Below, in pieces: positions 20,963-34,129 of a DNA stretch of 64,000 nucleotides. The DNA is taken from assembly GCA_905250025.1 (NCBI GenBank), contig CAJNOJ010000256.1, positions 82,179-146,178 on the forward strand. Reading direction: 5' to 3'. The DNA comes from Adineta ricciae. Taxonomy: Eukaryota > Rotifera > Eurotatoria > Adinetida > Adinetidae. Made by a program: the position numbers and the translations under genes. The notes under the pieces were generated by a model. It saw only the letters and a program-made list of their open reading frames with translations. It was not told where the DNA came from and did not search any database. The first letter of the stretch is position 1. Every line of letters begins with the position of its first letter.

Positions 20963-22033
20963 GTAACATCGCTTTACGTGCAAGACCTATTTTGTTTTCA
21001 TCTTGCATCGAGCCACTACAGTCGATTACAAATAGAAATTCATCAGTTGTGTTGTCCTTGTTCTGTCGACAATCCTGTTCATTTGGCATGAATGAAATCA
21101 TCAGAGCGCTCTTTTCAACAGCAGCAATTATACTTGTTTTCGTTTGTGATAATTCAACATCGATAATAATATCACGACTAAAATGCAACACGCACTTATT
21201 TTTAGAAAAGGAGATGTTTTCTTTGCAACTGGTAACTTACTCTAGTTGAGCTGCTTGTTGGCTGAACTGAATAAGAAAATTGTCGGGATTGCTCATGTCG
21301 ATTTTGATCGGATGCGATGGTGATGAAACGCCACTGACATTTTGAGCTAATCGATCCACACGACATTGTAAATCGATGGTATAAGGAACTGATTCAGCGT
21401 ATTGAGCTTGAGTTCCGCCTGGTGATGAAATACCTTTGCGTTCAGGAGAATAACGTGGTGCAATTGTAGTAGGAATGACAAAACGAATGATTGGCTTTTC
21501 ATTTCCATGCAAAAGGTCAAGTTCGCTGACGTAACTAATAGTAATACGACATTTACTCTTTGGTTTCAGTCTACAATGGAATTGAAGAAGGTTAATATGT
21601 AATGCGATGTCTCGAAAGATACGTACGCTCCTACACTAACAATGAATATATCGTTAGAAGCTTCATCTTGCTCAAGCAGGTAAGCACCATGGCCTGAAGC
21701 CAATGCTTCTGAATACTCTTGTTGTGCTACTTTCTTTTCTTTCAATTCGGCAATGATTTCACGTTCGTCATCTATGTGAGCCATGAACGCATAGATGGCA
21801 GCATTTTCTTCAACTGGAAAACTGAAAAGCAAGAGAATATTGTTGCTATGATCAACTTGTTTTTCTGTTACCAGTAGACCGCTTCAATTGGCACGGATTC
21901 GTCATTTTGAAACAATTGAGTGATGGTGACATCGGCAGCGAACGAATTTATGTGAACATCGACAGAGACTTCTCGTAAAGGAACTAGTTCTTTCGAAATT
22001 GATGAAGAAGCGTTCTCCTTTTTAATGTAAAGC
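20963..22033 (-). CDS. VIT/vWA protein, N-terminal part, allele 2
   Basis: Homologous exon by exon to 10,686-11,758: start ATG at 22,033, VIT motifs, and the DCSGSM metal site. The frame ends at the N after KAML. Differences from allele 1 are few and mostly conservative (for example Ala to Val before EKSALM). Introns have the same places and lengths. Truncation is due to the contig end. Confidence 0.85.
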
Positions 22034-22715
22034 ATTGCTATACTTTTGACGTTGTGTTCTGTAATATTTAGGATCTATTAGTCTTTTATAGGGTAGGTGA
22101 GAAACAGAAAATTGTATGAGTCATCAAGGTAGCTGCGTGTCAAAGAAAAAAATGTCGATGAATCATCGCAAACGTGTATATTACCATGAGATTGTGCAAG
22201 TATGGGAAAAAATTACTCACATGCGGCTGGGGATAGTTTTATTAAAATAAATCGCAATACCTGACTGACTCAACACTGATTCATCATACACTGGGTAGTA
22301 TTATCTGTTACAATTTTTATGAGATAAAGCGACGTTATATTGTTTTAATATTTACATCGCCAAACGTGTCATAAATTATTATTCTCCATCGTTTATAACT
22401 TCTATATTTGTAGATCGATCAATCATTCCGTACGTTTTACGCTATCAGCGACATTGAACAGTCAGTTTTTATTTATTTTAAAATAATTTATATGAAAGAC
22501 TGTGCACTCTTCATTTTTTTCTGATTCAATGACAAGCAAACACTTTCGTTTATTTCACAATGACACGATCAGAAGCAATTGTATACACCCATTACTATGC
22601 GACTGTCGCGATGTGTTCGATTGTTGGCAGGGTAGAATAGATGCACGACAAAAGAGAATGTTGCTGATGTAACAAATTACTGTTTACATATATACACCTA
22701 TACTCTGTTGAAAAG
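22034..22715. other. Intergenic, allele 2 of 11,759-12,440
   Basis: Matches allele 1 with substitutions and small indels; no gene seen. Confidence 0.5.
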
Positions 22716-22824
22716 TAGAAAGAGCGATGAAAGTAGCTTACTTGTTGATCAGAAGTACTCTAACTCAATTGTTAGTAGTAGTCATTTACTCTTTCACTCG
22801 CAAAAGATTGACACTATTCATCAG

Positions 22825-23951
22825 ATGTCCGTGTCGAATTCTGTGCCGCATCGCTTTGCTGTGCCTAGAAGAGTAGGACAATGGTCGATTGAACAATTCT
22901 AGCACTCACTGTCGCTCTGATTTAGGTGCCAAACGCAACCTATACTTACGCACGCCCAACGATAGTGTCAGTTCCTCAGCCACTACAACCGCCACTAACG
23001 AGGATAGCTTATATTAACATACTTCCAAGAGCGGTGCCAAGTGTTCACTCACCACCGGAACTTTCTGTTTCGCCTACGCTCTCTATATCGAAAGAAGCAT
23101 TCATTGCCAAGGACGGCCTTTCAGAAACCGATTCATTTTGGACACGATGCTATGCGAAGTAAGCCATTTCTGTTTAGCAGCATCAAAGAAAATCTCTTGG
23201 GCGTGTTTCAGATGCGGTCTTTTTTGTTGCATGCCATGGTGTTGGACTATTTCAGCAGTAATCTTAGGTGGTGCCATTGGAACGATCATATTTTTTGCAC
23301 TACAAAACAGTAAGCTAAAAATAAAAATACCTTGTAATTGCTCCACATGTTTGATTATAATTAGCCGCTACGGTAACAACCGGAACACCAACGACAACCA
23401 TCAGCAAGACGACCATCTATGTGCCAAGTCGTAAGTTCTTTCGCAAGAAAAACAAAAGGAAATTCTCTTAAAATTTTTATCTAGCGATATTGAACAATAC
23501 CTGCACATCGGTAGTCAGTGATTCACCTACTGTTCTAGTGTACCTCACAAACTCAACGTCGTTCTCCTATACGTTCTATCAATATACATATGTCGCTGCA
23601 TCGACGATGACAACTATGATGTTAGCTATGCGTCAAAATCCTAGTTACTGGTGTCTCGATGATATTTCTGTAACCTACAATGGCGTACAAATGTGGCAAA
23701 ATGGCGGTTTTGAATTGAGCCCGTTAACTAAATATTATACTTATTGTAATCCAAACGGGGCAGCTTCCAGCGGTAGTATATCACCATCATGTCCCAGATC
23801 TGGAAGCTATAGTTTTAAAGACGGTTCAGTAACATATTCCGATTATATCAGTCAATCGTTTTCCACGGTAGTTGGTGGAATGTACAATATCAGTTTCTGG
23901 TTATCGAACTTAGGTGCTCCTACGAATAGTTTTATTATCATCATCGGTTAA
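22825..23951 (+). CDS. Single-pass surface protein, allele 2
   Basis: Second copy of 12,547-13,700 with the same exon layout, Cys-Trp turn, membrane helix (ISAVILGGAIGTIIFFAL) and ectodomain, and the same stop. The cytoplasmic part is eleven residues shorter (a deletion around the ETPTQS stretch of allele 1). The apparent frameshift after the stop is shared, so it predates the split of the alleles. Confidence 0.65.
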
Positions 23952-24052
23952 TGGACAGTTCTTGAACGTGACTGCTATAGAAGCAAATATACTCGATGAT
24001 CAAACACAATGTTTATGATTCTTGTTTTATTGTTTGAATATTTTGAAAAATA

Positions 24053-25851
24053 CTACTGAAATATAACTCGAAATTTGATTGTGTGCCGCACGTCTCGTAG
24101 TCTTTCCTGAATGGTTGCTATCGTAACCAACGGGTGCACCATTTCTCCTTTTACTCGTAGCACGATGGTATTCAGTTGTCGACAACAATGCATTACTTGT
24201 TGCCATTGATACCAATCTAGCAATTGTACTGCTTCAGCTTCGTTAACTACTAATTCAACATGTCGAAGATTGCACATGTTGCTAATCAGCTCAATTAGCG
24301 TTCTCCACAAGCACGACTGATAAGATCGTCGGCAACTGTCTGAATCTGGATTTGTATAATGATCAATTTCAAGTAAAAAGCGTTTGATTGTAATGTTTCG
24401 TGTGTCTTCTGTAGGGTTTGGAAGACTCCAACCATGTTTACATTTTGACTGGGTGCAATGTATTTCAAACTTTTTTACCGAGTTTGAAATGTGCCCGAAA
24501 ATGTAATGGAATGCATACAAATTGACCTCATCGGTGTACCGAAGTGACAGGCGACTTAGATCAGGAAAAAAGGCATTCCATTGTTCGATTTCTTTTATTG
24601 ACTTAAGGTTGTCCAACGTTAGTGAAAGGACATTAGGAAGCATCGCCAAAGTGTTCGATATTTTCGTTATTGGAAACGTACTCGCATCAAAATGTACGGA
24701 TGCGATTTGTTTTGGCCTGAGCTGCCGAAAAATCATATTAATAACACTCGTCGAAGGATTCGATAACTGCACTTTCATGTTGATTTCCGACAGTGTCGAA
24801 AGAATACTATCGTGGAAAGTGTTAATCATATCGTTGAGTGTCAAATATTGACAAATTTCCAAAATGACATCCCAGCAGAGATCATGTTGCTCGCGAAGGT
24901 CAAATGCCTACAAACGAAATAGATACCGGAGTATGCATCAAAGAAGTGGGAAAGCTTTTCTATTTTGACCCACCAAGTCTTGTTCGTTCTTGTCAAATTT
25001 GTCTTTAAATTCGAGCAATTTGCGATATAAAATTTCACGAATCGCGGTATAATCAATTCCTACTACTGTATTATTTTTAATCATTTCTTCGAATACGTAT
25101 TGTGACTGTCGGTACCAATGTTTGTTTGATGCTAGCCGTCGTGTAATACCAATAAACATAGGACATTTTTCCTTAGAAAAATCAAGCAACAATTCCGTCG
25201 GAAAGATCTCTTTCCACACTTGTACCAACCTATTTCAAGTATCATAGTCACGATCAAACTATTCTTAATGAATATTTACTTGTTGCGATTGCCTTCGATA
25301 GTGATATCCCAAGGCCATACGAGATAATTTTCCAATAAGTAATCAATGATTATTTCTGAACAGAAGACTTTTTTGCAAATCATATTGATCGTGTCGTTTT
25401 TGTCATGGTGAATGTAGACTAGTACTGGACGACGCTAAAAAGGAAGAAAACTGTTTTCTTAAGTGTGATAGCTAGACAAGCAGACGTCTTTTATTTCAAG
25501 TGGACTGAACGCTGCGTCACAAGTATCTTGNCAGAAGACTTTTTTGCAAATCATATTGATCGTGTCGTTTTTGTCATGGTGAATGTAGACTAGTACTGGA
25601 CGACGCTAAAAAGGAAGAAAACTGTTTTCTTAAGTGTGATAGCTAGACAAGCAGACGTCTTTTATTTCAAGTGGACTGAACGCTGCGTCACAAGTATCTT
25701 GTAGAGAGCCTGGAAAGAACTCTGGTCTGCAATTGTAACGTCTATAAAAACATGAAGCAAATGACTCAATAGCATTAGCGTCGTTTTGGTATTGTGTTGG
25801 TACTAGAATAAACATAAACAAACTTTTACTTCTTAAATAAGGAGTAGACAT
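24053..25851 (-). CDS. UAS/F-box-like protein, allele 2 (interrupted by scaffold join)
   Basis: Homologous to 13,802-15,430, with the UAS motifs, the F-box-like segment and the LRR-like tail all open. An N at 25,531 and an exact 170-base repeat (25,361-25,530 and 25,532-25,701) fall across the second intron and its exon edges; with one copy ignored the gene is intact. Upstream of the chosen ATG (25,851) this allele has a one-base deletion near 25,880 and a GT-to-AT change at the position of allele 1's possible first donor. That supports the shorter start in both. Confidence 0.65.
25361..25701. repeat. Exact 170 bp direct repeat around a single N
   Basis: 25,361-25,530 and 25,532-25,701 are identical by eye and separated only by the N at 25,531. 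This is the pattern left when two overlapping contigs are joined without merging. Confidence 0.9.
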
Positions 25852-26311
25852 CAACCTACTTGGACTAAGATTATCAAAAAAATTTCGTCGACATTAACAT
25901 CATCACTCGTCGTTGTATCATTATCCTACGGAATTACAGTAAGACAGATACGTACGTACGTCGTTATTTTATATTCATAGAAACATTACCATTGTGCTCG
26001 TTTCTTAGAAAAACATGTTGGAAATTTAAACCGCCGCTGATGTAATATAGTGTATGTTCCTCATATAGTGGGTTTTTTTCTTGGAAATGATGACATCATT
26101 TTTATGCCTTTTGCGTTCTCTTTTACCGTCTGTCGCTATCGACACGCGTAAATGTGTTTTTTCTCCCGAGTACTCTACGGCTTTCTTCCTATGCGTGAAG
26201 TGCTATCATCATTCATCGTAGTTTGCTTCTCAATACTTTTTACTGCACAGATCATGTTTTTATTCCAACCAACACTCTATATAATCTTTTTTTTTTATGA
26301 TTCTGAATAAA

Positions 26312-27617
26312 TTAAGATTTGATTTTATTCATTCTTGAGACAGAAGCTATACGAATGAACCGTCGTACAAGCGGTTCATTTTTCAAACTACGTCGCTCAA
26401 CATCGTCTAAAGTCTTTCGATAGGTTTTGTATCGAATCTGTTGCCGTTCTTTCCAAGTTACGTCCATGCGGAAAAGATACTTCAATACGTCGAGAACGAC
26501 GATAAAACCAGCAGCGATTGAAATGGCGAGAATAGAAATAAACATAAAACTTTTAGCAACATATTGACGGACGATCACATGTGTTTCAATTGTTTCGCAA
26601 TGCCGCCCAGAAATACCCGAAAAACATTCACATTTGTAATCAAGTAACAATGGCCGACAAACACCATTATTCATACATGTAACATTTGTACAATAGTTAA
26701 TCGCGCTTTGACAGTGATCACCTGTATATCCTTGACTACAGTTACAGAAGAAACTTGTCAAATTCATTTCGATGCATCTACCTAAAGTAGAGAATGGAGT
26801 ATTCGATAATTTGTCGTCAAAACAGACTGTTGTAAAGACAAGTATCTGGTCTACAGATTTGATGATCGTATTCACAATTGCTACCATTAAAATTTGATAA
26901 ACAACGACAGAAATATCCGCTTGTCAGACTAGAGTTTTTGATACATGTTCCATTATTCTCGCAAGGTTGAGTATTGCATAAGTTCACTGAAATATTGCAA
27001 AAGCTTCCGACATAACTTGAGTTACACTGGCTGGGAGTGAACGGGATACGCGGTGATGTACCTGTTGAGTATAGATTACATGGATCATCGTTAATTATTA
27101 CTTGCACCTACTTGAATACGTGGTTGTCGACGCAGGTGAAGTACTTGAAGCTATAGAAGAAAAGGATATTTGATTCAATTACGATATAAGAATTACCTGA
27201 AACAGACGAAGATGAACATCCACTTGACGAAGTTAAATATGCTATAATCGTAGAATTCAACTCAGGCCACCATGTATTACTGACCCATTTCCACCATACA
27301 AGATATTGATTTTCTTGATAAATGATCCTGTTCCAATACACCAATCGTATAACATTTGATGTCAACCCAAGTACTTTTCCATTTATCTCGATTTTCCCAT
27401 TAAGACGAATACCCCATTGGTCATTATTTTTATCAGTAATAACATCTTTAGTTCCAACGAGAACAACCGCACCATTACAGGATTCTCCATTTACTGAACG
27501 GACAAAGGATTCACTAATACTAATCTATATTATAAATGTATATACAAGCTTACCAAGAAGATCTCCATGAAAATAGAGACAGACAATTACGAGTAACTGA
27601 GTGCAAGAAGTTGACAT
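26312..27617 (-). CDS. Three-EGF membrane protein, allele 2
   Basis: Same exon plan as 15,904-17,194: signal peptide, ectodomain, Ser/Thr linker, three EGF units with all cysteines, and membrane helix. Several substitutions lie in the unassigned ectodomain. A two-base deletion near 26,343 replaces the end (SLSQE in allele 1) with SVSRMNKIKS. The change is confined to the cytoplasmic tip and may be neutral. Confidence 0.75.
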
Positions 27618-27950
27618 TGATCTGAGTTAATATTTTTTGAATGGAACGAGAGAATAGATACTACGAGCTTCTCTCCGCGAATACACTCTAATCAAATATT
27701 GATTGAAAATTGTCAGGAATCTGCACTCATAGCATGTAAAGATACGATGTTTTTTAGCATGGTCTTTTCAAACGAGAAATTAAGTTTTTTTTTCTTATTC
27801 AATGAATAAATATTACGGCAACAGAAGTTTTTATTCTTTTTATTCTATACGCGTAGAAAACCATCTATAGTTAAATATTAGCGAGCACGTGAACAAACAA
27901 ATAGGTAATATACGGACATCGGAGAATTAGGTTGTAATTAATCGTTTCAA
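27618..27950. other. Intergenic, allele 2
   Basis: Corresponds to 17,195-17,590; no gene seen. Confidence 0.4.
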
Positions 27951-27959
27951 TTAGCTCAA

Positions 27960-28575
27960 CAATTGATAGTCGTCGGAAATGCAGTTTCCCCTCTTTTGAT
28001 AGAAATCGACAAGAGTGATTTCGCAGAACGCTATCTTCAAGACGAGCTAAATCGCTATTGCTCAAGTCAAGAAAATCAGCCTATTGAGTGTATGGACATT
28101 TACCATTACACGAGAAGATTTATAGTACGAAATCCAATATGCTACAGCTAAGATCCTGGTTCAACAAGTACTAGACATTGCTGAAATCAATCCCCATTTA
28201 CCAATGGTTGATGCCTGTCAGAAATTCATCTCGTTCATATGTGAAAATATGAATGATACAAACATCACAAAACGAAACTCGAAGTCCTCAACATTGTGTT
28301 CGTGCTGTGACCAACAAAAAGAAATAATGATAAGAGAAATAAGCGTATGTGGAACGAGTAACGGTTGAATTATGTAATTATTTGGGTATTCAAACCACTA
28401 GCAATGCCAATTTCGCTGATTTGATCACGTATTCAATGTGTATGTATGCTTATCGATTGCACATGCTCTTTCTTGTTTTGTTAATACTGCATGTGCATGA
28501 AATCGAACATTACCGAAAAATATTTGAAAAAGGTATAAGATCTCAAATTCCTCAACAAACTAAGCGATAGAAACA
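27960..28575 (+). pseudogene. Decayed gene, allele 2
   Basis: Same relic as 17,600-18,215. Pieces are somewhat better kept here (KILVQQVLDIAEINPHLPMV, KFISFICENMNDT, CNYLGIQTTSNANFADL), but they lie in different frames with stops between them. Confidence 0.45.
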
Positions 28576-29175
28576 TCACTTTTTTCCCCATAACTACTTG
28601 AATAGGTTGCCATTTCTAGAAGATGAGGCTGGATTAATGCAAAAGAATGAAAATGCAGCAACATTTGGTTTCAAACTGATTGGATGAGACAAAAGAATCG
28701 AGCAGTATTCTGATGAAAACATTGCATTGAGGAATAGATTTAATCCACGAGAAAAACAATGATTGTGATCTTTTACGATCTGTATCGTCTTCAATTGGAG
28801 AACATGAATTTCAAAATTAACGTATACCAACAAGATTATTCATTTTCTTATTCATCTTATCATCGACGATGCTTCTCCTGTACAATTCCTTTATTATTTT
28901 TATGTAAATAGACACTTCGAAAAGCCCGACTTTCAATGAGTACTACCAACCATTCCGATTATATTCCGACGCATTCTCGTATCCATGCAAGAAAATTGCA
29001 ATTAATTATAAAAATATTCTTTGGGATTGACTATACATTGCAAGGCGTATGTTCCCTTGATCGATATATAGATTTTCGACAAACAGCTAAATTTCTCTTT
29101 TAAAGATTACACACACTTTGGGACTTGGCTAATCAAATCAATATGTTACCGCAACCATGGCATCCTTGATGCTGT
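28576..29175. other. Intergenic, allele 2
   Basis: No gene. Lacks the 70-base segment found at 18,255-18,334 of allele 1 and has an extra stretch at about 28,770-28,990. Confidence 0.45.
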
Positions 29176-29640
29176 TTGAAACGCCCATTGATAACAAGCA
29201 ATTTCCTTCTTTTATTCGACGTTGTACGATCATCAACGCACAGTAATACGCTCTTGACAGCTCTACAAACAAACTACTATCTGGAATACGACTTTAACAA
29301 AACGTCTCATCGTAGAGAGCCGCTACAATATTCCAAATGTTCTTGCAAAACATCTGGCAAATGCACCACGCAACATATAATCTCTAACAATACGAGTTTA
29401 CCGCTCAGAATGACTATACCGGGCATTTGCTGTGGGTGTTATAATTTGGAAGTGCTTCCTCGACCGTCTCTCGAATGTTTCTATAATCAAGGATGCATGC
29501 AACACCTGCCATCATACTTAAAATATTCTCTTCTCACTACGTTTCATCTCTCAACGCATCACCCTTATCATCAAACAAGTGCTCAGTTAACTCAACTATC
29601 GAACAATTCTTTCACGATCGAACTTTTCATTAATCAATAG
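29176..29640 (+). pseudogene. Surface-family relic, allele 2
   Basis: Homologous to 18,769-19,215. Open for 154 codons with CSCKTSGKC, GCYNLEVLPRP and LECFYNQGC. It runs on past allele 1's end to NNSFTIELF. Still only a fragment of the family's usual length. Confidence 0.4.
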
Positions 29641-30090
29641 ATCGTGATGAAGAAATAATACTGGTGTTATTGTAATCCGTGTCAGCCTATCGAAAACATT
29701 CATAAATACTAGAATATTTCTATGAATAGTTGCAAACACATCGCACACTGTTATGTTTAACAAAGCTAGATTTTGAAAATCAGAAGAAATAACCTTCACA
29801 TTGACGAAGTACATGTCAGTGTAAAACAAAAAAAGATGATTAGAAACAAGTGTTCCTGAACGCAGGTCATCTGTGGTACAGTGTGTTTATTGTGCATGAA
29901 AAAAAAATGGGTGGAAGTGATTAAAGCAAACAGAAAAAAGCTCTTTGTTTTGAGAGCTTTCTTTCATTAGTTGCGAAAGAAATCAAAGTGAAAATTCTGT
30001 TGTTGATACTCGAAAATTAAATATTTTCATAATACGCAAAACGAACGCACTTTTTCAGTTGAATGCTTACAGGTAAGATTGATTCACCTA
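29641..30090. other. Intergenic, allele 2
   Basis: No gene seen; leads to the promoter of the mucin-stalk gene. Confidence 0.4.
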
Positions 30091-30094
30091 CGCA

Positions 30095-30102
30095 TATAAA
30101 AA
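30095..30102 (+). promoter_or_regulatory. TATA box, mucin-stalk protein, allele 2
   Basis: TATAAAAA, 75 bases upstream of the ATG at 30,170. A start site about 30 bases downstream (near tcagttttcattt) would give a 5' leader of about 40 bases. Flanks are conserved between alleles. Confidence 0.6.
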
Positions 30103-30169
30103 GGCGAGCATACAACTCAGTTTTCATTTCGTATAGTTTCAATCGAAACAACAGTTATACACTAGTACT

Positions 30170-31248
30170 ATGGTACAAACTGCGTGTCTTGTGTTGTTCC
30201 TATTGTGCATGTCATATAGCATAATCGATGGCTCACATTTTCGTGGTGGTATTATTTCATGGTACGTCTCATTCACTATATTGTCTTATTACCATCCGTT
30301 TGTTATTTCTTTTCTTTTTAGGCGCCCGTTGAATAGTACACCATCGGGTAGCAGTGCGGATATTCTCATACATCAACGATACTTTTTTGATCGAAGAGCG
30401 GCCTATTTCGGTGGTGCACCTTATTGTACGGAGGCAGATGTTACTGCTCAAACAACCATTCCGGTCGGTGGTACGATGAGCTGTATGGCAAATTGCTCAA
30501 GCTCTACTTATTCTGGACTTTCGATTGCTGTACAAACTACAGATTGTAACACGCTTCCAATTATTTCATCGTGGGGTGGTGAACGATACGACTTAGTATC
30601 ATTGCCGTTGACAACATCGATTGCAATGGGCTTTGCCGGAAGTGCATGGTTGAGTGCTCTGTATGGCGGTGGTAATGGTTGGTCAGTTGTTAATCGATTG
30701 AACTTAGGTTTGAGACCCGATGGTTTTATCAATAGTAGTCCAGTGACAACGACGTTACCGGTGGTGTTTTATCCAATAAACACGCGAATTACTCATATTA
30801 TACAAATGGCAGATAATGATGGTACTGACATATTACAATGTCGCTGGTCTAATTCAAATAGTGGAAGCAATTACAATCGAGCAGATGAATGTTCAGGTGT
30901 TTGCAGTGCATTGCCACCTGGATATGTCTTAACTGGATCCAATTGTACTGTTTCTTTCACTCTGCCAACTGCTAATCTATATTATGCATGCTCCGTTCAA
31001 ATTGAAGATTATTATAACAGTGCTGCTACAAGTCCAATGAGCTCTGTTCCAATCGTCTTTTTATTCTATGGATATGTAGCTTCTAGTACTGCATGTTCAC
31101 AACGTCCTCAAATCATTGGTGTACGACCAAACCGAGGTATGAACTAAGCTGAAATACTCATTAACTCTATTATTTCTTTTCATTTATTTTATTCTATAGC
31201 CTGTATTGGTGTTCCAATTGGTAAGTTTAGCTAATGAAGATTTTTTTT
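30170..31248 (+). CDS. Mucin-stalk surface protein, N-terminal part, allele 2
   Basis: Signal peptide, HFRGGIISW, an intron (about 30,262-30,322), then RPLNSTPSG and about 290 ectodomain residues with many paired cysteines (CRWSNSNSGSNYNRADEC, CSALPPGYVL) to PQIIGVRPNRG. A second intron starts there, and a short exon is followed by the N at 31,249. It differs from allele 1 at scattered residues (Thr/Ser, Ala/Pro). The HFRGG-ISW opening is shared with other large secreted or surface proteins, but I cannot name the domain. Confidence 0.8.
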
Positions 31249-31249
31249 N
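31249..31249. other. Single-N scaffold join
   Basis: Allele 2 ends in a T-run. The next contig starts inside the same gene, earlier, with 279 bases identical to the end of the contig at 20,961. Confidence 0.95.
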
Positions 31250-33524
31250 TCCACCTTATTGTACGGAGGCATATGTCACTGCTCAAACAACTATTCCAGT
31301 CGGTGGTACGATGAGCTGTATGGCAAATTGCTCAAGTTCTACTTATTCCGGACTTTCGATTGCTGTGCAAACTACAGATTGTAACACGCTTCCAATTATT
31401 TCATCATGGGGTGGTGAACGTTACGATTTAGTATCATTGCCATTGACAACATCGATTGCAATGGGCTTTGCCGGAAGTGCATGGTTGACTGCTCTGTATG
31501 GCGGTGGTTCTGGTTGGTCAGTTGTTAATCGACTGAACTTAGGTTTGAGACCCGATGGTTTTATCAATAGTAGTCCAGTGACAACGACACTACCGGTAGT
31601 ATTTTATCCTATAGCCACACGAATTACTCATATTATACAAATGGCAGATAATGATGGCACTGACATATTACAATGTCGTTGGTCTACTTCAAATAGTGGA
31701 ACTAATTACAATCGAGCAGATGAATGCTCAGGTGTTTGCAGTGCATTGCCAACTGGATATGTCTTAACTGGATCCAATTGTACAGTGTCTTTCACTCTAC
31801 CAACTGCTAACCTGTACTATGCGTGCTCCATTCAAATTGAAGATTACTATAATAGTGCTGCTACAAGTCCAATGAGTTCTGTTCCAATCGTATTTTTATT
31901 CTACGGATATGTAGCTTCTGGTACTGCATGTTCACAACGGCCTCAAATCATTGGTGTACGACCAAATCGAGGTATGAACTAAAACTGAAATACTCATTAA
32001 TTCTATTATTTCTTTGCATTTATTTTATTCTATAGCCTGTATTGGTGTTCCAATTGGTCAGTATCGCTAATGAAGATATTTTGTCTTTGTTCTAATCGCT
32101 TGAATTTCTATTTCAGGTGTTCAACTGAATGAAACAATAATTGTTGAAACATTTTGTCCCAACCAAGCTATTGTTGATTTCGTTACTAGTTCACCACTTG
32201 GAATGCAGCATAGCACCATTCTTAACCCAAGTGCTAGTACGTAATCAACCTTAAACAATAAGAATGGAAAAGCTTTGGAATCTAAAATTTGAAAAAATAT
32301 TTTAGATACATGGACAATGGTGTTGACATGGACACCACAAGCGTCACAAGCTGGTCCGCAAGGTTTTTGTGCTGGTGCCGTCGACAATAGTAGTTTACAA
32401 TCAGATCCATGGTGTATAACATATCTAGTTGACTATACATCACCAAACATCATCCGTCCTACAGTTGTCCAAGGATCTGCAAGTCCAGTCGGCACTGTCT
32501 TTGCAAATCAATCAATGTTTTCCATTCAAGGTGAGTCGGTTTGGTTGAGTTTGTGCGTTAATCGTTCATAATGGTTCTATTTTAGCAACAAGTTTAGTTG
32601 GTCGTCCAACTCGTAATAACACAAACGTTTGCTTTCGTAATGCTACTTCGAACGCATCAGTTCTATGTTACGATGCTGGATATTCACCGAATGTGATCTA
32701 CACAGGATACACCATTGTTATTGTTACAAATATCACATGGACAGCCGGTGCATTCTACTATGTAACAATGGATAGTGGTTTTGCAAGTGGAAGTGTATTT
32801 TGTCGTAAGTTATTTGATTTTACGTGAAAACGAAATTAGTAGAATGACTTTGACTTGAAAAGATGCGGAGTCAGCACCGATCACAGATCCGACGTTTTGG
32901 GTATTCAATATTTGGAATCCGGCAGTTTCCAGCACGACCACAACGACGACGACACCCTTCACAACTGCAACAGTGACAACAAAACCAACATCAACAACCA
33001 GTATCAATACTCTTGTAAGTTCATGTGTATATCATTGATATCTCATATTCGTTTATCTATTGATATAACTAGTTGACAACAACTGGTATTGTTGTAACAA
33101 CAACAACACCTATCACAACTAATGCAACAACGACAACTACATCACCTCCAACTACAGCTGGTGAGCAGGAATTTTTTACTATTGATACAATTTCAATTTT
33201 TCTTCTTTCTTTTTAGCTCCAACAACAGCAGGTCCAACGACATCAGGCGCAACAACTGAATCTACAGTTGCTGTGATGTACCCCAAAGATTTCGTAAGTT
33301 ACTTATCCACTTTCAAGTATGACTAAACACATAAATCGATCGAATAGGAAGATGCTTGCAAACAAACTGTTGGCACTATGACAGCTGTCTTCTCAGTTGT
33401 ATTGATGCCTGTTTATGCTTTAGCCATGTATGCTACATTCACCAAAGTGGCAAATACATTCAATCCTGTCAAGATTCAGGCCAATACTCGACACAAACTA
33501 CGAATGAAACGCATTCTTCATTAA
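31250..33524 (+). CDS. Mucin-stalk surface protein, remainder of allele 1
   Basis: Continues the gene begun at 20,440. The Cys-rich ectodomain runs on through several short exons: GVQLNETIIVETFCPNQA, then WTMVLTWTPQASQAGPQGFC, then GRPTRNNTNVCFRNATSN, then ITDPTFWVFNIWNP. A stalk almost wholly of Thr with Ser/Pro/Ala (32,930-33,270) follows, likely heavily O-glycosylated. Then one membrane helix (TAVFSVVLMPVYALAMYATF) and a basic tail ending KLRMKRILH. Complete length is about 800 residues over both pieces. It is a type I surface glycoprotein of unknown role. The repeated ACIGVPIG-type mini-exon is kept in both alleles. Confidence 0.75.
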
Positions 33525-34129
33525 TGGAAGAAAGAAAAATTTACATTTATCTTGAAAAACAGTTCGACATTTTCTTCCCTACATTTCTTTTATTTAGCTC
33601 TCCTTCCATAATGCACGTCCGCATCGTTTTCTCCGTGTGTGATTTTGATTAAAAATAAAATTTACCGATGTTGGTGATGTCACCCTATTTTTTATTCTCT
33701 TCGACAAACTACACCTACAGTTCCTCTATAGATAAATGACGAAGCGTGAAAATAAAAGTTTCCTCACTTGTTTCCTCCTTCCACCAGCAAACATTTTGAT
33801 TTTTTCTGGTATATACGTATATTTATTCTTAGTTGATACTCTTATAGATCCGATTTCTGATAATCAAACGAGAATATAGCTGATGTCTTTTTATTCATTT
33901 TTCTCAACCTTTCAAGATTTGTTCAAATGCAATCGTTTGATTACTCTGGCTTGTATTTGTTTCATCAATTTTGTAAATTATTTACGGTAATGTCTTGATG
34001 AGAAAACAAATATGGTTAGAGTGAGCATGGGAGGAATAAGTGAGAGGAAATATCCCATCAAAGACAACCAGACATCATTGGCCAATTTCATACAAGTCGA
34101 AATAAATGAAAAGAACAAACGTGGTGCTA
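33525..34129. other. Intergenic
   Basis: 3' region of the mucin-stalk gene (AATAAAA near 33,654 may be its poly-A signal). No gene seen. Confidence 0.45.

Noticed and set aside
31206-31982. A 258-codon frame beginning left of the N at 31249
   Set aside because: Its start lies in allele 2 intron sequence; the true gene start for this haplotype is at 20,440.
32930-33270. Microsatellite or CRISPR-like repeat
   Set aside because: The ACA/ACC-rich stretch encodes the Thr-rich stalk in frame across exons; there are no regular repeats and spacers.
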